DNA of 64,000 nt from CAZAFL01 sp964484465 (GCA_964484465.1 CAZAFL010000015.1:1-64000), one strand, 5' to 3'; counted from the stretch's first letter, positions 1 to 8,398 are shown. Program-made: numbers and translations. Notes: generated from the letters alone by a model not told the origin.

Positions 1-29
1 AACTCTCGGAATAACGCTTTATTGCGTGA

Positions 30-941
30 TTACTTCTTTTCTGTTAGTAGTGGCCGAGGTTTACCGTTGTCTATAATCTGTTGTAAAATATTATCTAAGG
101 GGCTTTTTATGTTGGATAATAATTTACCGCTGACGTGCGTGTATATCTCAGTGGTCTTGACACTTTGATGACCTAACAGCTCCTGAATATATCTGATATC
201 CGTTCCATGCTCAAGCAAATGTGTGGCAAAAGAATGCCTCAACGTGTGCATGGAAACGGGCTTTCCGATGTTTGCGGTTTTTCTCGCACGCTCAAAGACC
301 GCCTGAATACTCCGTATCGATAAGTGGTTTTCACGCATGTCACTTGGAAAGAGCCAACCAGAAGATCCTAAACCATACGATTTCCAATAATGATGCAATA
401 ATTCCAGTATCGATGAGGGGAATAAAGTGTATCGGTCCTTTTTCCCTTTTGCTCCGCGAATATGGATGAGATGCCTCTGGACATCAACGTCTTCTATCCT
501 GAGGTTTACTAATTCGCTTACACGCAATCCGCCGGCATACGCAAGCATAAGCATTGTTTTGTGTTTAATATTGCTCACTGCATTTAGTAATTCTATCACT
601 TCCTTGTCGTTGAGGACATCAGGAAGCCTTTTCTCTTTCTGCGGACGAGGTAATTGATTAATAACAAAAGGCCGTTGATACAATTCAACATAAAGAAATC
701 GTAACGCGTTGAAGGTCTGATTCACCGTTGCAGCAGCGAGCCCCTTCGATTCGAGAAGATACAAAAGATAACTGCGGATTTCCGTTTCGGTAAGTTCACG
801 CGGATGACAGGGATAAAAATATTCCGCAAATGAACGTAAACTGCTCAGGTATGCTTTGATTGTTTTATGACTGTAATTCCTGAGCCGCAGCTCGCGGCGG
901 ACAGTCTCAAACAATGATTGATTATGTTTGCCTTCGATCAA
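30..941 (-). CDS. Tyrosine recombinase (XerC/D-IntI-like integrase)
   Basis: A site-specific recombinase that cuts and rejoins DNA through a covalent phosphotyrosine. The 303-residue protein has an N-terminal SAM-like core-binding domain (about residues 8-90) and a C-terminal catalytic domain. The catalytic set is visible: Arg140 in GGLRVSE, Lys165 in GAKGKKDR, His232 and Arg235 in HTLRHSFATH, His258 in GHQSVKTTEIYTH and the nucleophile Tyr267. The ending SPLDN after the tyrosine resembles integron-integrase relatives, but I see no integron-specific insertion before HTLRH. Translation must start at a TTG (939-941), since no in-frame ATG lies upstream of the catalytic domain; a GGGGAG motif sits 8-9 bases before it. 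Whether it is the housekeeping Xer or the integrase of a mobile or integron-like element cannot be decided, because the window stops 30 bases after its stop codon. Confidence 0.93.
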   Translation of the reverse strand: MIEGKHNQSLFETVRRELRLRNYSHKTIKAYLSSLRSFAEYFYPCHPRELTETEIRSYLLYLLESKGLAAATVNQTFNALRFLYVELYQRPFVINQLPRPQKEKRLPDVLNDKEVIELLNAVSNIKHKTMLMLAYAGGLRVSELVNLRIEDVDVQRHLIHIRGAKGKKDRYTLFPSSILELLHHYWKSYGLGSSGWLFPSDMRENHLSIRSIQAVFERARKTANIGKPVSMHTLRHSFATHLLEHGTDIRYIQELLGHQSVKTTEIYTHVSGKLLSNIKSPLDNILQQIIDNGKPRPLLTEKK

Positions 942-990
942 GTGGACTTCTCCCCGCTAATGAATATTTCCCCAAATTCATCAGTGAAAG

Positions 991-1019
991 AATGTACGAA
1001 ATCCTTAAAAGCCTGTCAA
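991..1019 (-). promoter_or_regulatory. Sigma-70-type promoter of the recombinase gene
   Basis: On the minus strand TTGACA (1014-1019) and TACATT (991-996) are separated by exactly 17 bases. This predicts a transcript starting near 984 with a leader of about 40 bases before the TTG start codon. Found by eye from the consensus. Confidence 0.6.
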
Positions 1020-1103
1020 TAGTTTTTTCAAAAAAAAGAAAATTTTTGTCGCGGGGGGCTGTGGTCACAATTGAATTCCAGCCGGTTCGGGACAAGAGAA
1101 TAA

Positions 1104-1475
1104 TCATACCGCCTTCCAAACACTCCAGCATATCCAGATCCATCCTGCAAGAAAAGAAATTCCTCCAACGGGAGTAATCGCTCCGAGCCATCGTATGCCG
1201 CTCAGACTGAGTGCGTATAGACTTCCAGAGAAGAGAATGGTCCCGATGATAAAAAACCATCCGGCAAAAACCACGTTAGTCGTAGGAAATTGTTGTATTG
1301 CCCATGCGACAATAAACAAGGCGATAGCATGATAGAAATGATAACGTACGCCAACCTCAAAGATGTTGAACATTTCTGGCGTCAATTTCTGTTTGAGAAT
1401 GTGGCCGGCAAAAGCGCCGAGGGTAACTGCGAGACACGCAGAAAGAGATGCAATGGTGAAAAATATTTTTGTCAT
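1104..1475 (-). CDS. DUF423 family membrane protein (YgdD-like)
   Basis: A small integral membrane protein of 123 residues with four predicted transmembrane helices. It matches the DUF423 pattern: an N-terminal helix followed by LGAFAGHILKQKL, then FEVGVRYHFYHAIAL, then two helices ending at GWIWICWSVW. The biochemical role of the family is not established. The reading frame stays open further upstream, but the ATG at 1473-1475 places the start at the usual family N-terminus, right before the first helix, and avoids a long overlap with queF. It lies 56 bases downstream of queF on the same strand and may share its transcript. Confidence 0.88.
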   Translation of the reverse strand: MTKIFFTIASLSACLAVTLGAFAGHILKQKLTPEMFNIFEVGVRYHFYHAIALFIVAWAIQQFPTTNVVFAGWFFIIGTILFSGSLYALSLSGIRWLGAITPVGGISFLAGWIWICWSVWKAV

Positions 1476-1531
1476 GCAATGTAGAGAGTTTCGAAATGAT
1501 TTATCATGCAGTGGAATAACGGGGTTTTGAA

Positions 1532-1954
1532 TTAATACGTCGATTTTGGTTTTTTTCCCCGTTCGATACTTGCAATCGTATGTACTCCACCGCGGATTGA
1601 ATAATCTGCAATTACTTCCATCCATTTCGGTTTACAGCAGTTGAACAAGTCGATCAGGATACGATTCACCACGTGCTCCTGATACATTCCAACATGACGG
1701 AATGAAAGCAGATAATATTTGAACGAGCGCAATTCAATGATGAGCTTGTCGGGAATGTAATTCACTTTAATCGTTGCGAAATCCGGCAGACCTGAAAAGG
1801 GACACACAGCGGTAAATTCGTCAGTGTCAATATTGATGAGGGCATTCTTGCCAGGATATTCATAAGGAAAAGTCTCAAGAACATCAACGTCGATCTCCTG
1901 TCTGTTCCCGATGTCGTATCTTCTGTCTAATCCTTTAAGTTGTTTCTTCTTCAT
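1532..1954 (-). CDS. queF: NADPH-dependent 7-cyano-7-deazaguanine reductase QueF
   Basis: Reduces preQ0 to preQ1, the last step before the modified base is inserted into tRNA on the queuosine pathway; cytoplasmic. The 140-residue length fits the short unimodular (YkvM-like) class rather than the longer fused E. coli class. Visible signatures are the catalytic cysteine in CPFSGLPDF, the QueF motif ELRSFKYYLLSFR for NADPH binding, and the substrate-binding glutamate in YQEHVV. The start is an ATG at 1954 preceded by AGGATG. A strong promoter sits immediately upstream. No other queuosine gene is in the window. Confidence 0.96.
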   Translation of the reverse strand: MKKKQLKGLDRRYDIGNRQEIDVDVLETFPYEYPGKNALINIDTDEFTAVCPFSGLPDFATIKVNYIPDKLIIELRSFKYYLLSFRHVGMYQEHVVNRILIDLFNCCKPKWMEVIADYSIRGGVHTIASIERGKKPKSTY

Positions 1955-2001
1955 TCTTACATCCTACTATAGTGCAAGGATACTTTTACAAATTCTGCCT
2001 A

Positions 2002-2030
2002 ATTGTACCGAAAAAAGCGATTCAAGTCAA
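2002..2030 (-). promoter_or_regulatory. Promoter of queF
   Basis: Minus-strand TTGACT (2025-2030) and TACAAT (2002-2007) with a 17-base spacer. The -10 is close to the sigma-70 consensus. It is back to back with the plus-strand promoter at 2054-2082, so the 158-base gap holds a divergent promoter pair. Confidence 0.7.
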
Positions 2031-2053
2031 TTTACCCAAAATCACATAATTGG

Positions 2054-2082
2054 TTGACATTCGGCGTGTATTTCGATATATT
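2054..2082 (+). promoter_or_regulatory. Promoter of the coiled-coil/TolB-like gene pair
   Basis: TTGACA (2054-2059), a 17-base spacer and TATATT (2077-2082). Predicted start near 2089, which leaves a leader of only about 24 bases that includes the AAGGA ribosome-binding motif at 2102-2106. Confidence 0.75.
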
Positions 2083-2112
2083 CACCCAGTTTATTCATTA
2101 AAAGGATGAAAA

Positions 2113-4554
2113 TTGGCGCAAGACGAAAGTAAACGTGCTGAAGAATTGAAGCGCAGAATCGACCAGCTGAAGCGCAAGGCTATTGAAGAAGAGACGCAGC
2201 GCATTGAACAGGAGGTCGAACTCCGCGGAAAAGAGATTGCAGCGCCACGCCTGGAAAAAGAAAGAGCTATTCATCAGCAGAATTTGAAAACGGCGGAATC
2301 AGAACGCCAGGGTGCTGAAGAATCCCTCAAGCAGCGACAGGATGAAATTGTTAAGAAGATTGTTGATGAGAGAAGAAGAAAAGAGGAAATCCGCAGACGT
2401 GAACTTGAAGAAAAACGACGGAAAGAAGAAGAAGAGCGAAAACGCCGTGAAGAAACGGAGCGGAAACGGAGAGAAGAAGAAGCACGGATAAAGGCGGAAG
2501 CAGAGCGTCAACGACTTGAACAAGAAGCAAAACAGCGAGAGGAAGAGCAGCGGCGCAGGGCAGAAGAGGAAATCCGCAGGCGGGAAGAAGAACGGAAGGT
2601 CAAGAATGAGGAGGAACGAAGGCGCCTTGAAGAAGAAATACGCCAGAAAGAAGAAGAGCGGCGCAAGCTCACAGAAGAAAAAGAACATCGAATTATCTCG
2701 TTGATTGCAAGTGCGCGGGTATTCTTTGAAAACAAAGAATATGAAAATGCCGCGGTGGAAATCGCAAAAGCTCTGGTGAATGACCCAAATCATCCTGAAG
2801 CACTCGAGCTGGAAGAGAAAATTCGTGAGGCTCAGGGGAAAACCATAAAAGAAGTCGTTGTCGAAGAAGTCGTGAAGAAGCGGGAGGTCGTTCCGCCGAA
2901 GACGCGCGAAGATGTTCCGGTAAAAAGAAAGACTGTTTCAGTTCCACTTGTCATCGCTGGAATTGTTGTCATCATCGGTGTCGTAGCCGTTCTCTTCCTT
3001 CAAGTAAAAAAACGGGTGTTCGAAAAACCTCCAACATTTGCAGTTATACCCTGGAAAAGCGCAACAGATAATAGTCAGGAAAGTGTTCTGGGATTTTCTC
3101 TTGCAGAAGAGGTGACTGAACAATTCCAACATATGCCTAAGGCGAACGTTATGGGCTTTTCATCGGCTTATGGACTCGTCGCCAGCCCTGATAATTCGGA
3201 AAAAGCTATCTTCAGACTGGGGTATGAATATGTACTTGAAGGAGCATTAACCGAAACAAACGACGGTTTAACAGTTGAACTCAGGCTGGTCGATTCACTG
3301 AAAAACGTGACATGGACACACCGGTTTGAACAAAAGAAGGACCGCATTGCAGAACTCCCCGGAGAAATTTCCCGACAACTCGCGCAAATGTTGACAATTC
3401 CGCTTCGAGCGGATTCCGTCAAACCAACTGACCAACACATTGTTACGAATGGGGACGCTTATATTACATACCTCATGGGTCTGGAAAAACTGTATTATCT
3501 CACGAACAGAAGCACAAAAGAAGCGCTCGATTTGTTTAATCAATCCATCGGTCAGGATCATCAATTTTCCGATGCTCTTGCTGCCGCAGCGAACGTTCAA
3601 ATGACGAGAATCGAAAAAGGGTGGGACGCCGAAGATAAAACACTTCTCCAGGCAAAACAATGGGCGGATCAGGCGTTTACAGTACAGCCGGCATCGGGAG
3701 CAGCGCATCTGGCATCCGGAAGAGTTATGGCGCGTCAGAGAGAATTCACGGGTGCGCTCAAGGCATTCGACCTTGCGGCAGAAAATCTTCCGAACAGCGG
3801 AGAGATTTATCTTAACAAAGCGCGGGTATTTATAATACTCGGGAAATACACTGAAGCTATTGACGCGTTGCACCACGCATCGGATCTGAACCCGCGTGAT
3901 CCTGAAATCCTATCCACATTTGCGCTTGCACATCAGTTAAACGGGTCTGTCGAGGAAGGGTTCTGGTACCACATTACTGTGTTGTATTTCGTCCCTGATT
4001 CAACCGAATATCTTGCCGGACCCTTTGCGAACGCAATCCTTTTTGACCCAGGTATATCGCTTTGGCAGAGCAGTCGCGTGGCTGACGCTTGCAAGCGGCG
4101 GTTTGAGGCAAACCCGAATGACTATATCAGCATGTACCGGTTAGCAAGGATGCTGCAAGTGAACGGTGATTTTACCGGCGCAGTTCCGGTGTTTAACGAC
4201 CTCGAGAAGCTGCTTCGCAACCTGCTCCAGGAACAGCCGAAAAATACCGACATCATGATGTATCTTGCGCTCACGCTGACGCGAATGGGAAAATATCCCG
4301 AGGCGACGGTGCTTGCAACTAAAGCGCTGGAAGTAGGAGGCAACAATGTTGCCGTAAAGTATAAAATTGCACAGATAAATTCGGTTCAGATGTACTCGCA
4401 GAAGAAAAAAGAGATCGACCCGAAGAAGAAAGAGGATGCACTGAAAGCACTTCATGATGCAGTCGAAACGAATTTCGATATCGGGGAAATTACCGACGCT
4501 GATTTTTATAACCTGAGCAGTCAACCGGAATTCCATACGGCAATTATACGATGA
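2113..4554 (+). CDS. Membrane-anchored coiled-coil protein with TolB-like and TPR domains
   Basis: Function unknown. In order the 813-residue protein shows: a highly charged Arg/Glu/Lys coiled coil (about 1-195); a TPR-like pair (about 196-237, NKEYENAAVEIAKALVNDP); a single transmembrane helix (about 277-299); a TolB/FlgO-like domain (about 307-427) with FAVIPW, SLAEEV and LGYEYVLEGALTE, the domain often seen after the membrane helix in CadC- and adenylate-cyclase-like proteins; and a C-terminal run of TPRs (about 440-800). There is no N-terminal signal peptide, so the coil is probably cytoplasmic and the TolB-like/TPR half periplasmic. The start is a TTG at 2113 behind AAGGA; the nearby ATG at 2106 is out of frame. 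The next gene follows after 6 bases and encodes a related coil, so the two probably work together, perhaps as a scaffold (inference). Confidence 0.85.
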   Translation: MAQDESKRAEELKRRIDQLKRKAIEEETQRIEQEVELRGKEIAAPRLEKERAIHQQNLKTAESERQGAEESLKQRQDEIVKKIVDERRRKEEIRRRELEEKRRKEEEERKRREETERKRREEEARIKAEAERQRLEQEAKQREEEQRRRAEEEIRRREEERKVKNEEERRRLEEEIRQKEEERRKLTEEKEHRIISLIASARVFFENKEYENAAVEIAKALVNDPNHPEALELEEKIREAQGKTIKEVVVEEVVKKREVVPPKTREDVPVKRKTVSVPLVIAGIVVIIGVVAVLFLQVKKRVFEKPPTFAVIPWKSATDNSQESVLGFSLAEEVTEQFQHMPKANVMGFSSAYGLVASPDNSEKAIFRLGYEYVLEGALTETNDGLTVELRLVDSLKNVTWTHRFEQKKDRIAELPGEISRQLAQMLTIPLRADSVKPTDQHIVTNGDAYITYLMGLEKLYYLTNRSTKEALDLFNQSIGQDHQFSDALAAAANVQMTRIEKGWDAEDKTLLQAKQWADQAFTVQPASGAAHLASGRVMARQREFTGALKAFDLAAENLPNSGEIYLNKARVFIILGKYTEAIDALHHASDLNPRDPEILSTFALAHQLNGSVEEGFWYHITVLYFVPDSTEYLAGPFANAILFDPGISLWQSSRVADACKRRFEANPNDYISMYRLARMLQVNGDFTGAVPVFNDLEKLLRNLLQEQPKNTDIMMYLALTLTRMGKYPEATVLATKALEVGGNNVAVKYKIAQINSVQMYSQKKKEIDPKKKEDALKALHDAVETNFDIGEITDADFYNLSSQPEFHTAIIR

Positions 4555-4560
4555 TGTTCG

Positions 4561-6057
4561 ATGAAAAATCCTCCTCTTAAGCCCGACCCTCAGCGGAAGA
4601 AACAGGTCAGCGAATTATTGAAGAACGCCGACCGCCTGCTTCATACCGGCGACTATACGGAGGCTCTGCAGGAAGTGGAGAAAAGTCTGGAAATCGACCC
4701 GGGGAATTTCTATGCACTTGCCTATAAGGAGCGAATACAAAATGCGCAGACAGAGGCTTCCAAAACTTCCAAACCGGAAGTAACGAACAAACCTTCCGCG
4801 AAAGCTGCCGAACAGCCTGTAGTGAAAGACAAAGAAGAGGAGAAAAAAACAAGCGAACAACTCAGGCGTGAAGAGGAAGCGAAACTCCGCGAGGGTGAAC
4901 GCCAGCGGCTTCAGGAAGAGGTCCGGAAAAAATATCTGGGGGATCAGAAGAAAGCGGAAGAGGAGGCAAAAAAACGAGCGGAAGAAGACCGTCAGCGGGC
5001 TGAAGAAGAACTCCGCCGCAGAGCACGCGAGTTGGAGGATTTACGCAAGCGCGAAGAGGAGCAGAGGTTAAAAGCAGAAGAAGTCCGGCAAAAACTCGAG
5101 GGGGAAACGCGCCGCAGGTTGGAGGAGGAGAACCGTCAACGAACGGAGGAAGAAACAAAGAGAAGGGCAGAAGAGGCAAAACGCGAAGAAGAAGCTTCCC
5201 GTAAGAGGGCAGAAGAAGAAGCACAACGAAGGGCAGAAGAAGCGAAACGCGAGCAGGAAGCCGCACGCAGGAGGGCTGAAGAGGAAGCCCGGCAGAAGCA
5301 GGAAGAGGAAGCTCGCAAGCGCGCCGAGGAAGAGGCGAGAAAACGGGCAGAGGAAGAGGAGCGGAAGAGGAGAGAAGCAGAAGAGCAGAGGAAACGGATT
5401 GAAGCTGAGGAACGGCGGAAAGCTGAAGAGCTTGCGCGGCAAAAACTCGAAGAAGAACTGCAAAAGCGGCTTGAAGAAGAGAAAATTCGCAAGCAGGAAG
5501 AGGAGACAATCAGAAAAGCTGAAGAGGAGGCACGCAGAGAAGTGCGGGCCCGAAAAATCCAGGAGTTTGTTGCACATGCGAAACAGTGTATTGTCCAGCG
5601 TTCTTTTGATGAAGCGATTATTGATGTGATGAAAATATTCGTCATCGACCCGGAAAATGTGGAAGGGCGCTCGCTCGAACAGGTAATTCAGCAAAACCAG
5701 AAAGAGCAATGGAGAGTTGAAGTTGAAAACGCAAAAAAAATCCCTCATCAGAAATATGCCGATACATACAGGTACGTTCTCAGACAAGCGTGGGCAGAAG
5801 GGACGCCTGCGCCGGAAGGCGAGGTTCTTTTACGGGACTTCAGAACGTCATTAAGAATTTCTGAGGACGAACACCGCCAGCTCGAACCGCAAGCTAAACT
5901 GGATGCTTATGCCGATGCGGTACGAGAAGGTTGGCGCGAGGGCAAACTCTCGCATGAAGCAATGGAACGCCTTGAACTCTTGCGAAAGGAGTTGCATATT
6001 TCCGCCGACCAGCATCTGTCCATCGAACAAAAGATACGAAAAGAAATAGGTGTGTAA
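4561..6057 (+). CDS. Arg/Glu/Lys-rich coiled-coil protein with TPR-like ends
   Basis: Unrecognised function; 498 residues, no signal peptide or membrane helix, so probably cytoplasmic. Layout: an N-terminal TPR-like unit (about 15-55, HTGDYTEALQEVEKSLEIDP), a linker, an uninterrupted charged coiled coil (about 90-330) with heptads such as RRAEEEAR, a second TPR-like unit (about 335-372, QRSFDEAIIDVMKIFVIDP), then two copies of a roughly 45-residue module (about 399-444 and 447-490). Each module ends in a similar motif: LRISEDEHRQLE and LHISADQHLSIE. The TPR-like units resemble the one next to the coil of the upstream protein. The gene starts 6 bases after the upstream stop, so the two are co-transcribed. 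Low-complexity coils of this kind match many unrelated proteins, so family assignment from the coil alone would be unsafe. Confidence 0.85.
   Translation: MKNPPLKPDPQRKKQVSELLKNADRLLHTGDYTEALQEVEKSLEIDPGNFYALAYKERIQNAQTEASKTSKPEVTNKPSAKAAEQPVVKDKEEEKKTSEQLRREEEAKLREGERQRLQEEVRKKYLGDQKKAEEEAKKRAEEDRQRAEEELRRRARELEDLRKREEEQRLKAEEVRQKLEGETRRRLEEENRQRTEEETKRRAEEAKREEEASRKRAEEEAQRRAEEAKREQEAARRRAEEEARQKQEEEARKRAEEEARKRAEEEERKRREAEEQRKRIEAEERRKAEELARQKLEEELQKRLEEEKIRKQEEETIRKAEEEARREVRARKIQEFVAHAKQCIVQRSFDEAIIDVMKIFVIDPENVEGRSLEQVIQQNQKEQWRVEVENAKKIPHQKYADTYRYVLRQAWAEGTPAPEGEVLLRDFRTSLRISEDEHRQLEPQAKLDAYADAVREGWREGKLSHEAMERLELLRKELHISADQHLSIEQKIRKEIGV
5161..5292 (+). repeat. Tandem 66-base repeat inside the coiled coil
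   Basis: Two adjacent 22-codon units, 5161-5226 and 5227-5292, encode RRAEEAKREEEASRKRAEEE and RRAEEAKREQEAARRRAEEE followed by AQ and AR. The protein copies are nearly identical while the codons differ at many third positions, so the repeat is old and kept at the protein level. Confidence 0.8.
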
Positions 6058-6087
6058 GTATTCCTCAACTCTGAGGATATTCAGATG

Positions 6088-6117
6088 GCCAGTTCTCAAT
6101 GAGGACCGGCTTTTTTT
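6088..6117 (+). terminator. Intrinsic terminator after the coiled-coil genes
   Basis: Stem of GCC-A-GTTCTC with GAGGAC-C-GGC around the loop AAT (one mismatch, one G-U pair), followed by seven T residues. It ends the plus-strand pair and overlaps the last bases of the convergent DUF309 gene. Confidence 0.8.
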
Positions 6118-6985
6118 ATTGTAATGTTGGAGACGGTATCGTTGGGACGGCGGAAAATTTGAAGGCCGATTTGCCGTTTTGAGAATGTGCTTCAAGGTGC
6201 TGGAGTGCAAGGTCCATAGCTTCAATCAACGGAGAGAGTGGCAGTCCACAGTCGAGGTTTTCATACTGGCGGAATTTTTCGATGGATTTGCAGAAGAGAT
6301 ATTTTGCACTCTCGTATTTCGATAGTTTCAAAAAACTATATGCTGACGCCATCTGCACAAATGCCTGCGTAAAGGTTTTTGCGTCGTCCTCTTCTGCACG
6401 CCATAGTTCTTCCCACGCCTCATGGGCTTCCCAGTAATATTGTTTATTAAAAAGTTTGACGGCTTCACAAAATTGTTCGGACTTTACGATATCGCGCAAC
6501 GTCACGAGCATATCGGGGTTCGAAGGTTTGTGGAATTGCAGTTTTGGAATTAATTGCAGGTTAAACTGGTGTTCTTTTCGCTTTTCCAGACGTTTGATCT
6601 CTTTTTTTCCTTCTTCAATAAAATGCAGTAAAGGAGTTACTCTCAACCCTAAGTATTCTGGCCGGAACACCTCAAGTTTTCCGAAAGCCTTTTCGAAATT
6701 GTTCATGGCGCCCCGGAGGTTCGGTTTTACCGTTACCTGGTGGTATGCCGCCGCGAGCTGTATGATTCCCTGAAAGAAGAGCCTCTCGTCCTCGTCATGT
6801 TGGCGCCAGACGAGCTCCCATGCTTCATGAGCGTGCCAGAACTGACCGTTGTTGAAAAGTGTAATTCCATGATGGAATTCCTCCCAATCTTCGGAGGACA
6901 TTTCAATTTCTTTCAACTCTGCGCGGTTGATTTCTTCAGGTTTCTTTTTTTGCGGACGAGTTGTCTTCATGGCGTCAACATACAT
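6116..6985 (-). CDS. Tandem DUF309 protein
   Basis: DUF309 proteins are small helical proteins of unknown biochemistry with a conserved HExW-like helix. This 289-residue protein holds two copies. The first is near residues 38-90 (FNNGQFWHAHEAWELVWR, then FFQGIIQLAAAYHQ); the second near 178-225 (FNKQYYWEAHEAWEELWR, then FTQAFVQMASAYSF). Most relatives carry one copy, so this is a duplicated or fused form. The N-terminal 30 residues are charged and the C-terminal tail is low complexity. The start is the ATG at 6983-6985; a second ATG five codons in is equally possible. It lies 54 bases after amrS on the same strand, so it is probably the last gene of that transcript. Confidence 0.82.
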   Translation of the reverse strand: MYVDAMKTTRPQKKKPEEINRAELKEIEMSSEDWEEFHHGITLFNNGQFWHAHEAWELVWRQHDEDERLFFQGIIQLAAAYHQVTVKPNLRGAMNNFEKAFGKLEVFRPEYLGLRVTPLLHFIEEGKKEIKRLEKRKEHQFNLQLIPKLQFHKPSNPDMLVTLRDIVKSEQFCEAVKLFNKQYYWEAHEAWEELWRAEEDDAKTFTQAFVQMASAYSFLKLSKYESAKYLFCKSIEKFRQYENLDCGLPLSPLIEAMDLALQHLEAHSQNGKSAFKFSAVPTIPSPTLQ

Positions 6986-7039
6986 AAATGAGCTTGCAAT
7001 TCAAAGAATACAAACGGTGCCAGAGTGTTACTGCATGAA

Positions 7040-8113
7040 TCAACATTTCGATAAACTCCAGTAACCGGGAATTCGGGTTTTGCACTTCGGACAAGTGTCG
7101 CCATTGAGAGAGTTTCTGATAATTGTATACCCCCTCCGTTCGATGAGAACCGTCCTGCAATTCGGGCAGTATGTGTTTTCATAGTTGCCAACATGGCCGG
7201 GCAAATTTCCGGCATACACATAATGCAAACCCGCAGAGGTTCCGATTTCGGCTGCTCGAAGCAATGTCATCACCGGTGTGTTATCTGTGTCCATCATCTT
7301 ATAATCAGAATGGAATGCTGTCACATGCCATGGGATATCGGGAGAAACAGAAGCGATAAAATCAGCAATGTCCTTGATTTCTTCTCTGGCATCATTGAAG
7401 CCTGGAACCAGAAGGGTGACGATTTCCAGCCAGAATTTCTTTTCGTAAAGAGATTTAATCGTGTCGAGGACATTTTGCAGAACGCCGCCGAGCTTCCTGT
7501 ACTGTTTGTCGTTAAATCCTTTAAGGTCGACTTTGTACAAGTCGACCCACGGGCGGATATACTCAAGCACTTCCGGCGTTCCGTTTCCATTCGAGACATA
7601 CGATGTCACAAGGCCATACCGTTTTGCAATTTTAAATACCTCGACTGCCCACTCGCTCGTAATAAGAGGCTCGTTGTAAGTGCTCGTGACAATGGTTGCT
7701 TTGCGGTCCATTGCGAGAAAAACGAAATCTTCAGGAGATAAAAACTCAGGCGGTGCGATTGCATTCGGGTCGCGGATTGCCTGAGAGGTAACCCAATTCT
7801 GGCAATATCCGCAATGATAGTCGCAGCCGAGCATCCCGAAACTCATCGCGAGACTTCCGGGGAGCACGTGGAAGAAGGGCTTTTTCTCCACGGGGTCGAG
7901 CTGAACACCGCCAAAATAACCGGATGGTACAAAAAGCTTTCCACCCCGGTTAAATCGAACACGACAAATACCATCTTTTCCTTCTCCAATAATGCAACGA
8001 TGGCCGCAGGCGAAACACTCGAGTCTTCCATTCCCCGCATCGCGATACAGCACGCCCTCCTTCGTGTGTTGCATCAATAATTCTTTTAGCGTCAACTCCT
8101 GCGTAACGGGCAT
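7040..8113 (-). CDS. amrS: AmmeMemoRadiSam system radical SAM enzyme AmrS
   Basis: A radical SAM protein of the PflA-like AmrS family, which usually occurs with an AMMECR1-domain protein and a MEMO-like protein in a system of unknown substrate. The 357-residue protein has an N-terminal cysteine cluster (CFACGHRCIIGEGKDGIC), the radical SAM cluster motif CDYHCGYC at about residues 97-104, and a C-terminal zinc-ribbon-like CPNC...CPKC pair. STYNEPLI and KVDLKGFND are typical of the family. I start at the ATG at 8111-8113; an in-frame TTG lies four codons earlier. Neither partner gene is in this window; the DUF309 gene follows instead. Confidence 0.9.
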   Translation of the reverse strand: MPVTQELTLKELLMQHTKEGVLYRDAGNGRLECFACGHRCIIGEGKDGICRVRFNRGGKLFVPSGYFGGVQLDPVEKKPFFHVLPGSLAMSFGMLGCDYHCGYCQNWVTSQAIRDPNAIAPPEFLSPEDFVFLAMDRKATIVTSTYNEPLITSEWAVEVFKIAKRYGLVTSYVSNGNGTPEVLEYIRPWVDLYKVDLKGFNDKQYRKLGGVLQNVLDTIKSLYEKKFWLEIVTLLVPGFNDAREEIKDIADFIASVSPDIPWHVTAFHSDYKMMDTDNTPVMTLLRAAEIGTSAGLHYVYAGNLPGHVGNYENTYCPNCRTVLIERRGYTIIRNSLNGDTCPKCKTRIPGYWSLSKC

Positions 8114-8194
8114 TGTTGTTTTCAATCTTCTATTATATTATTAAACACTTTTGCCGGGAATTTGTTTCTGCAGAATGTTGCAATGAGTGGAAAT

Positions 8195-8398
8195 TCATAT
8201 CAATTTTGAGATAGTTGTTTCCAGGGGATGGTTTTCCGGCTCACTCATTTTTCCTGCAGACATTATCTTTGCGAGAAATGCGTTGTTCCAATCGAATAAG
8301 GCAAACAGTACACAGACGAACGCAAGAACCGAAAACAAGAACACGCAGGTTGACAGAATATTCGTTAAGGGTCCAGCGGTCAAGAGAATTGTGTGCAT
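8195..8398 (-). CDS. Small membrane protein, unknown
   Basis: A 67-residue protein with one long hydrophobic stretch (about residues 10-40, containing FLFSVLAFVCVLFALF) and a polar C-terminal tail. I recognise no family. The gene is supported by signals rather than homology: GGAGGAC lies five bases before the ATG at 8396-8398, and a TTGACA-17-TAGCTT promoter lies upstream. The frame extends 11 codons further upstream, but the perfect ribosome-binding site fixes this start. Confidence 0.55.
   Translation of the reverse strand: MHTILLTAGPLTNILSTCVFLFSVLAFVCVLFALFDWNNAFLAKIMSAGKMSEPENHPLETTISKLI

Noticed and set aside
4862..5787. Long minus-strand and alternative-frame reading frames opposite the coiled-coil genes
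   Set aside because: They are by-products of GAA/GAG/CGC-rich codons and encode Leu/Phe/Ser-rich low-complexity sequence without start signals or domains.
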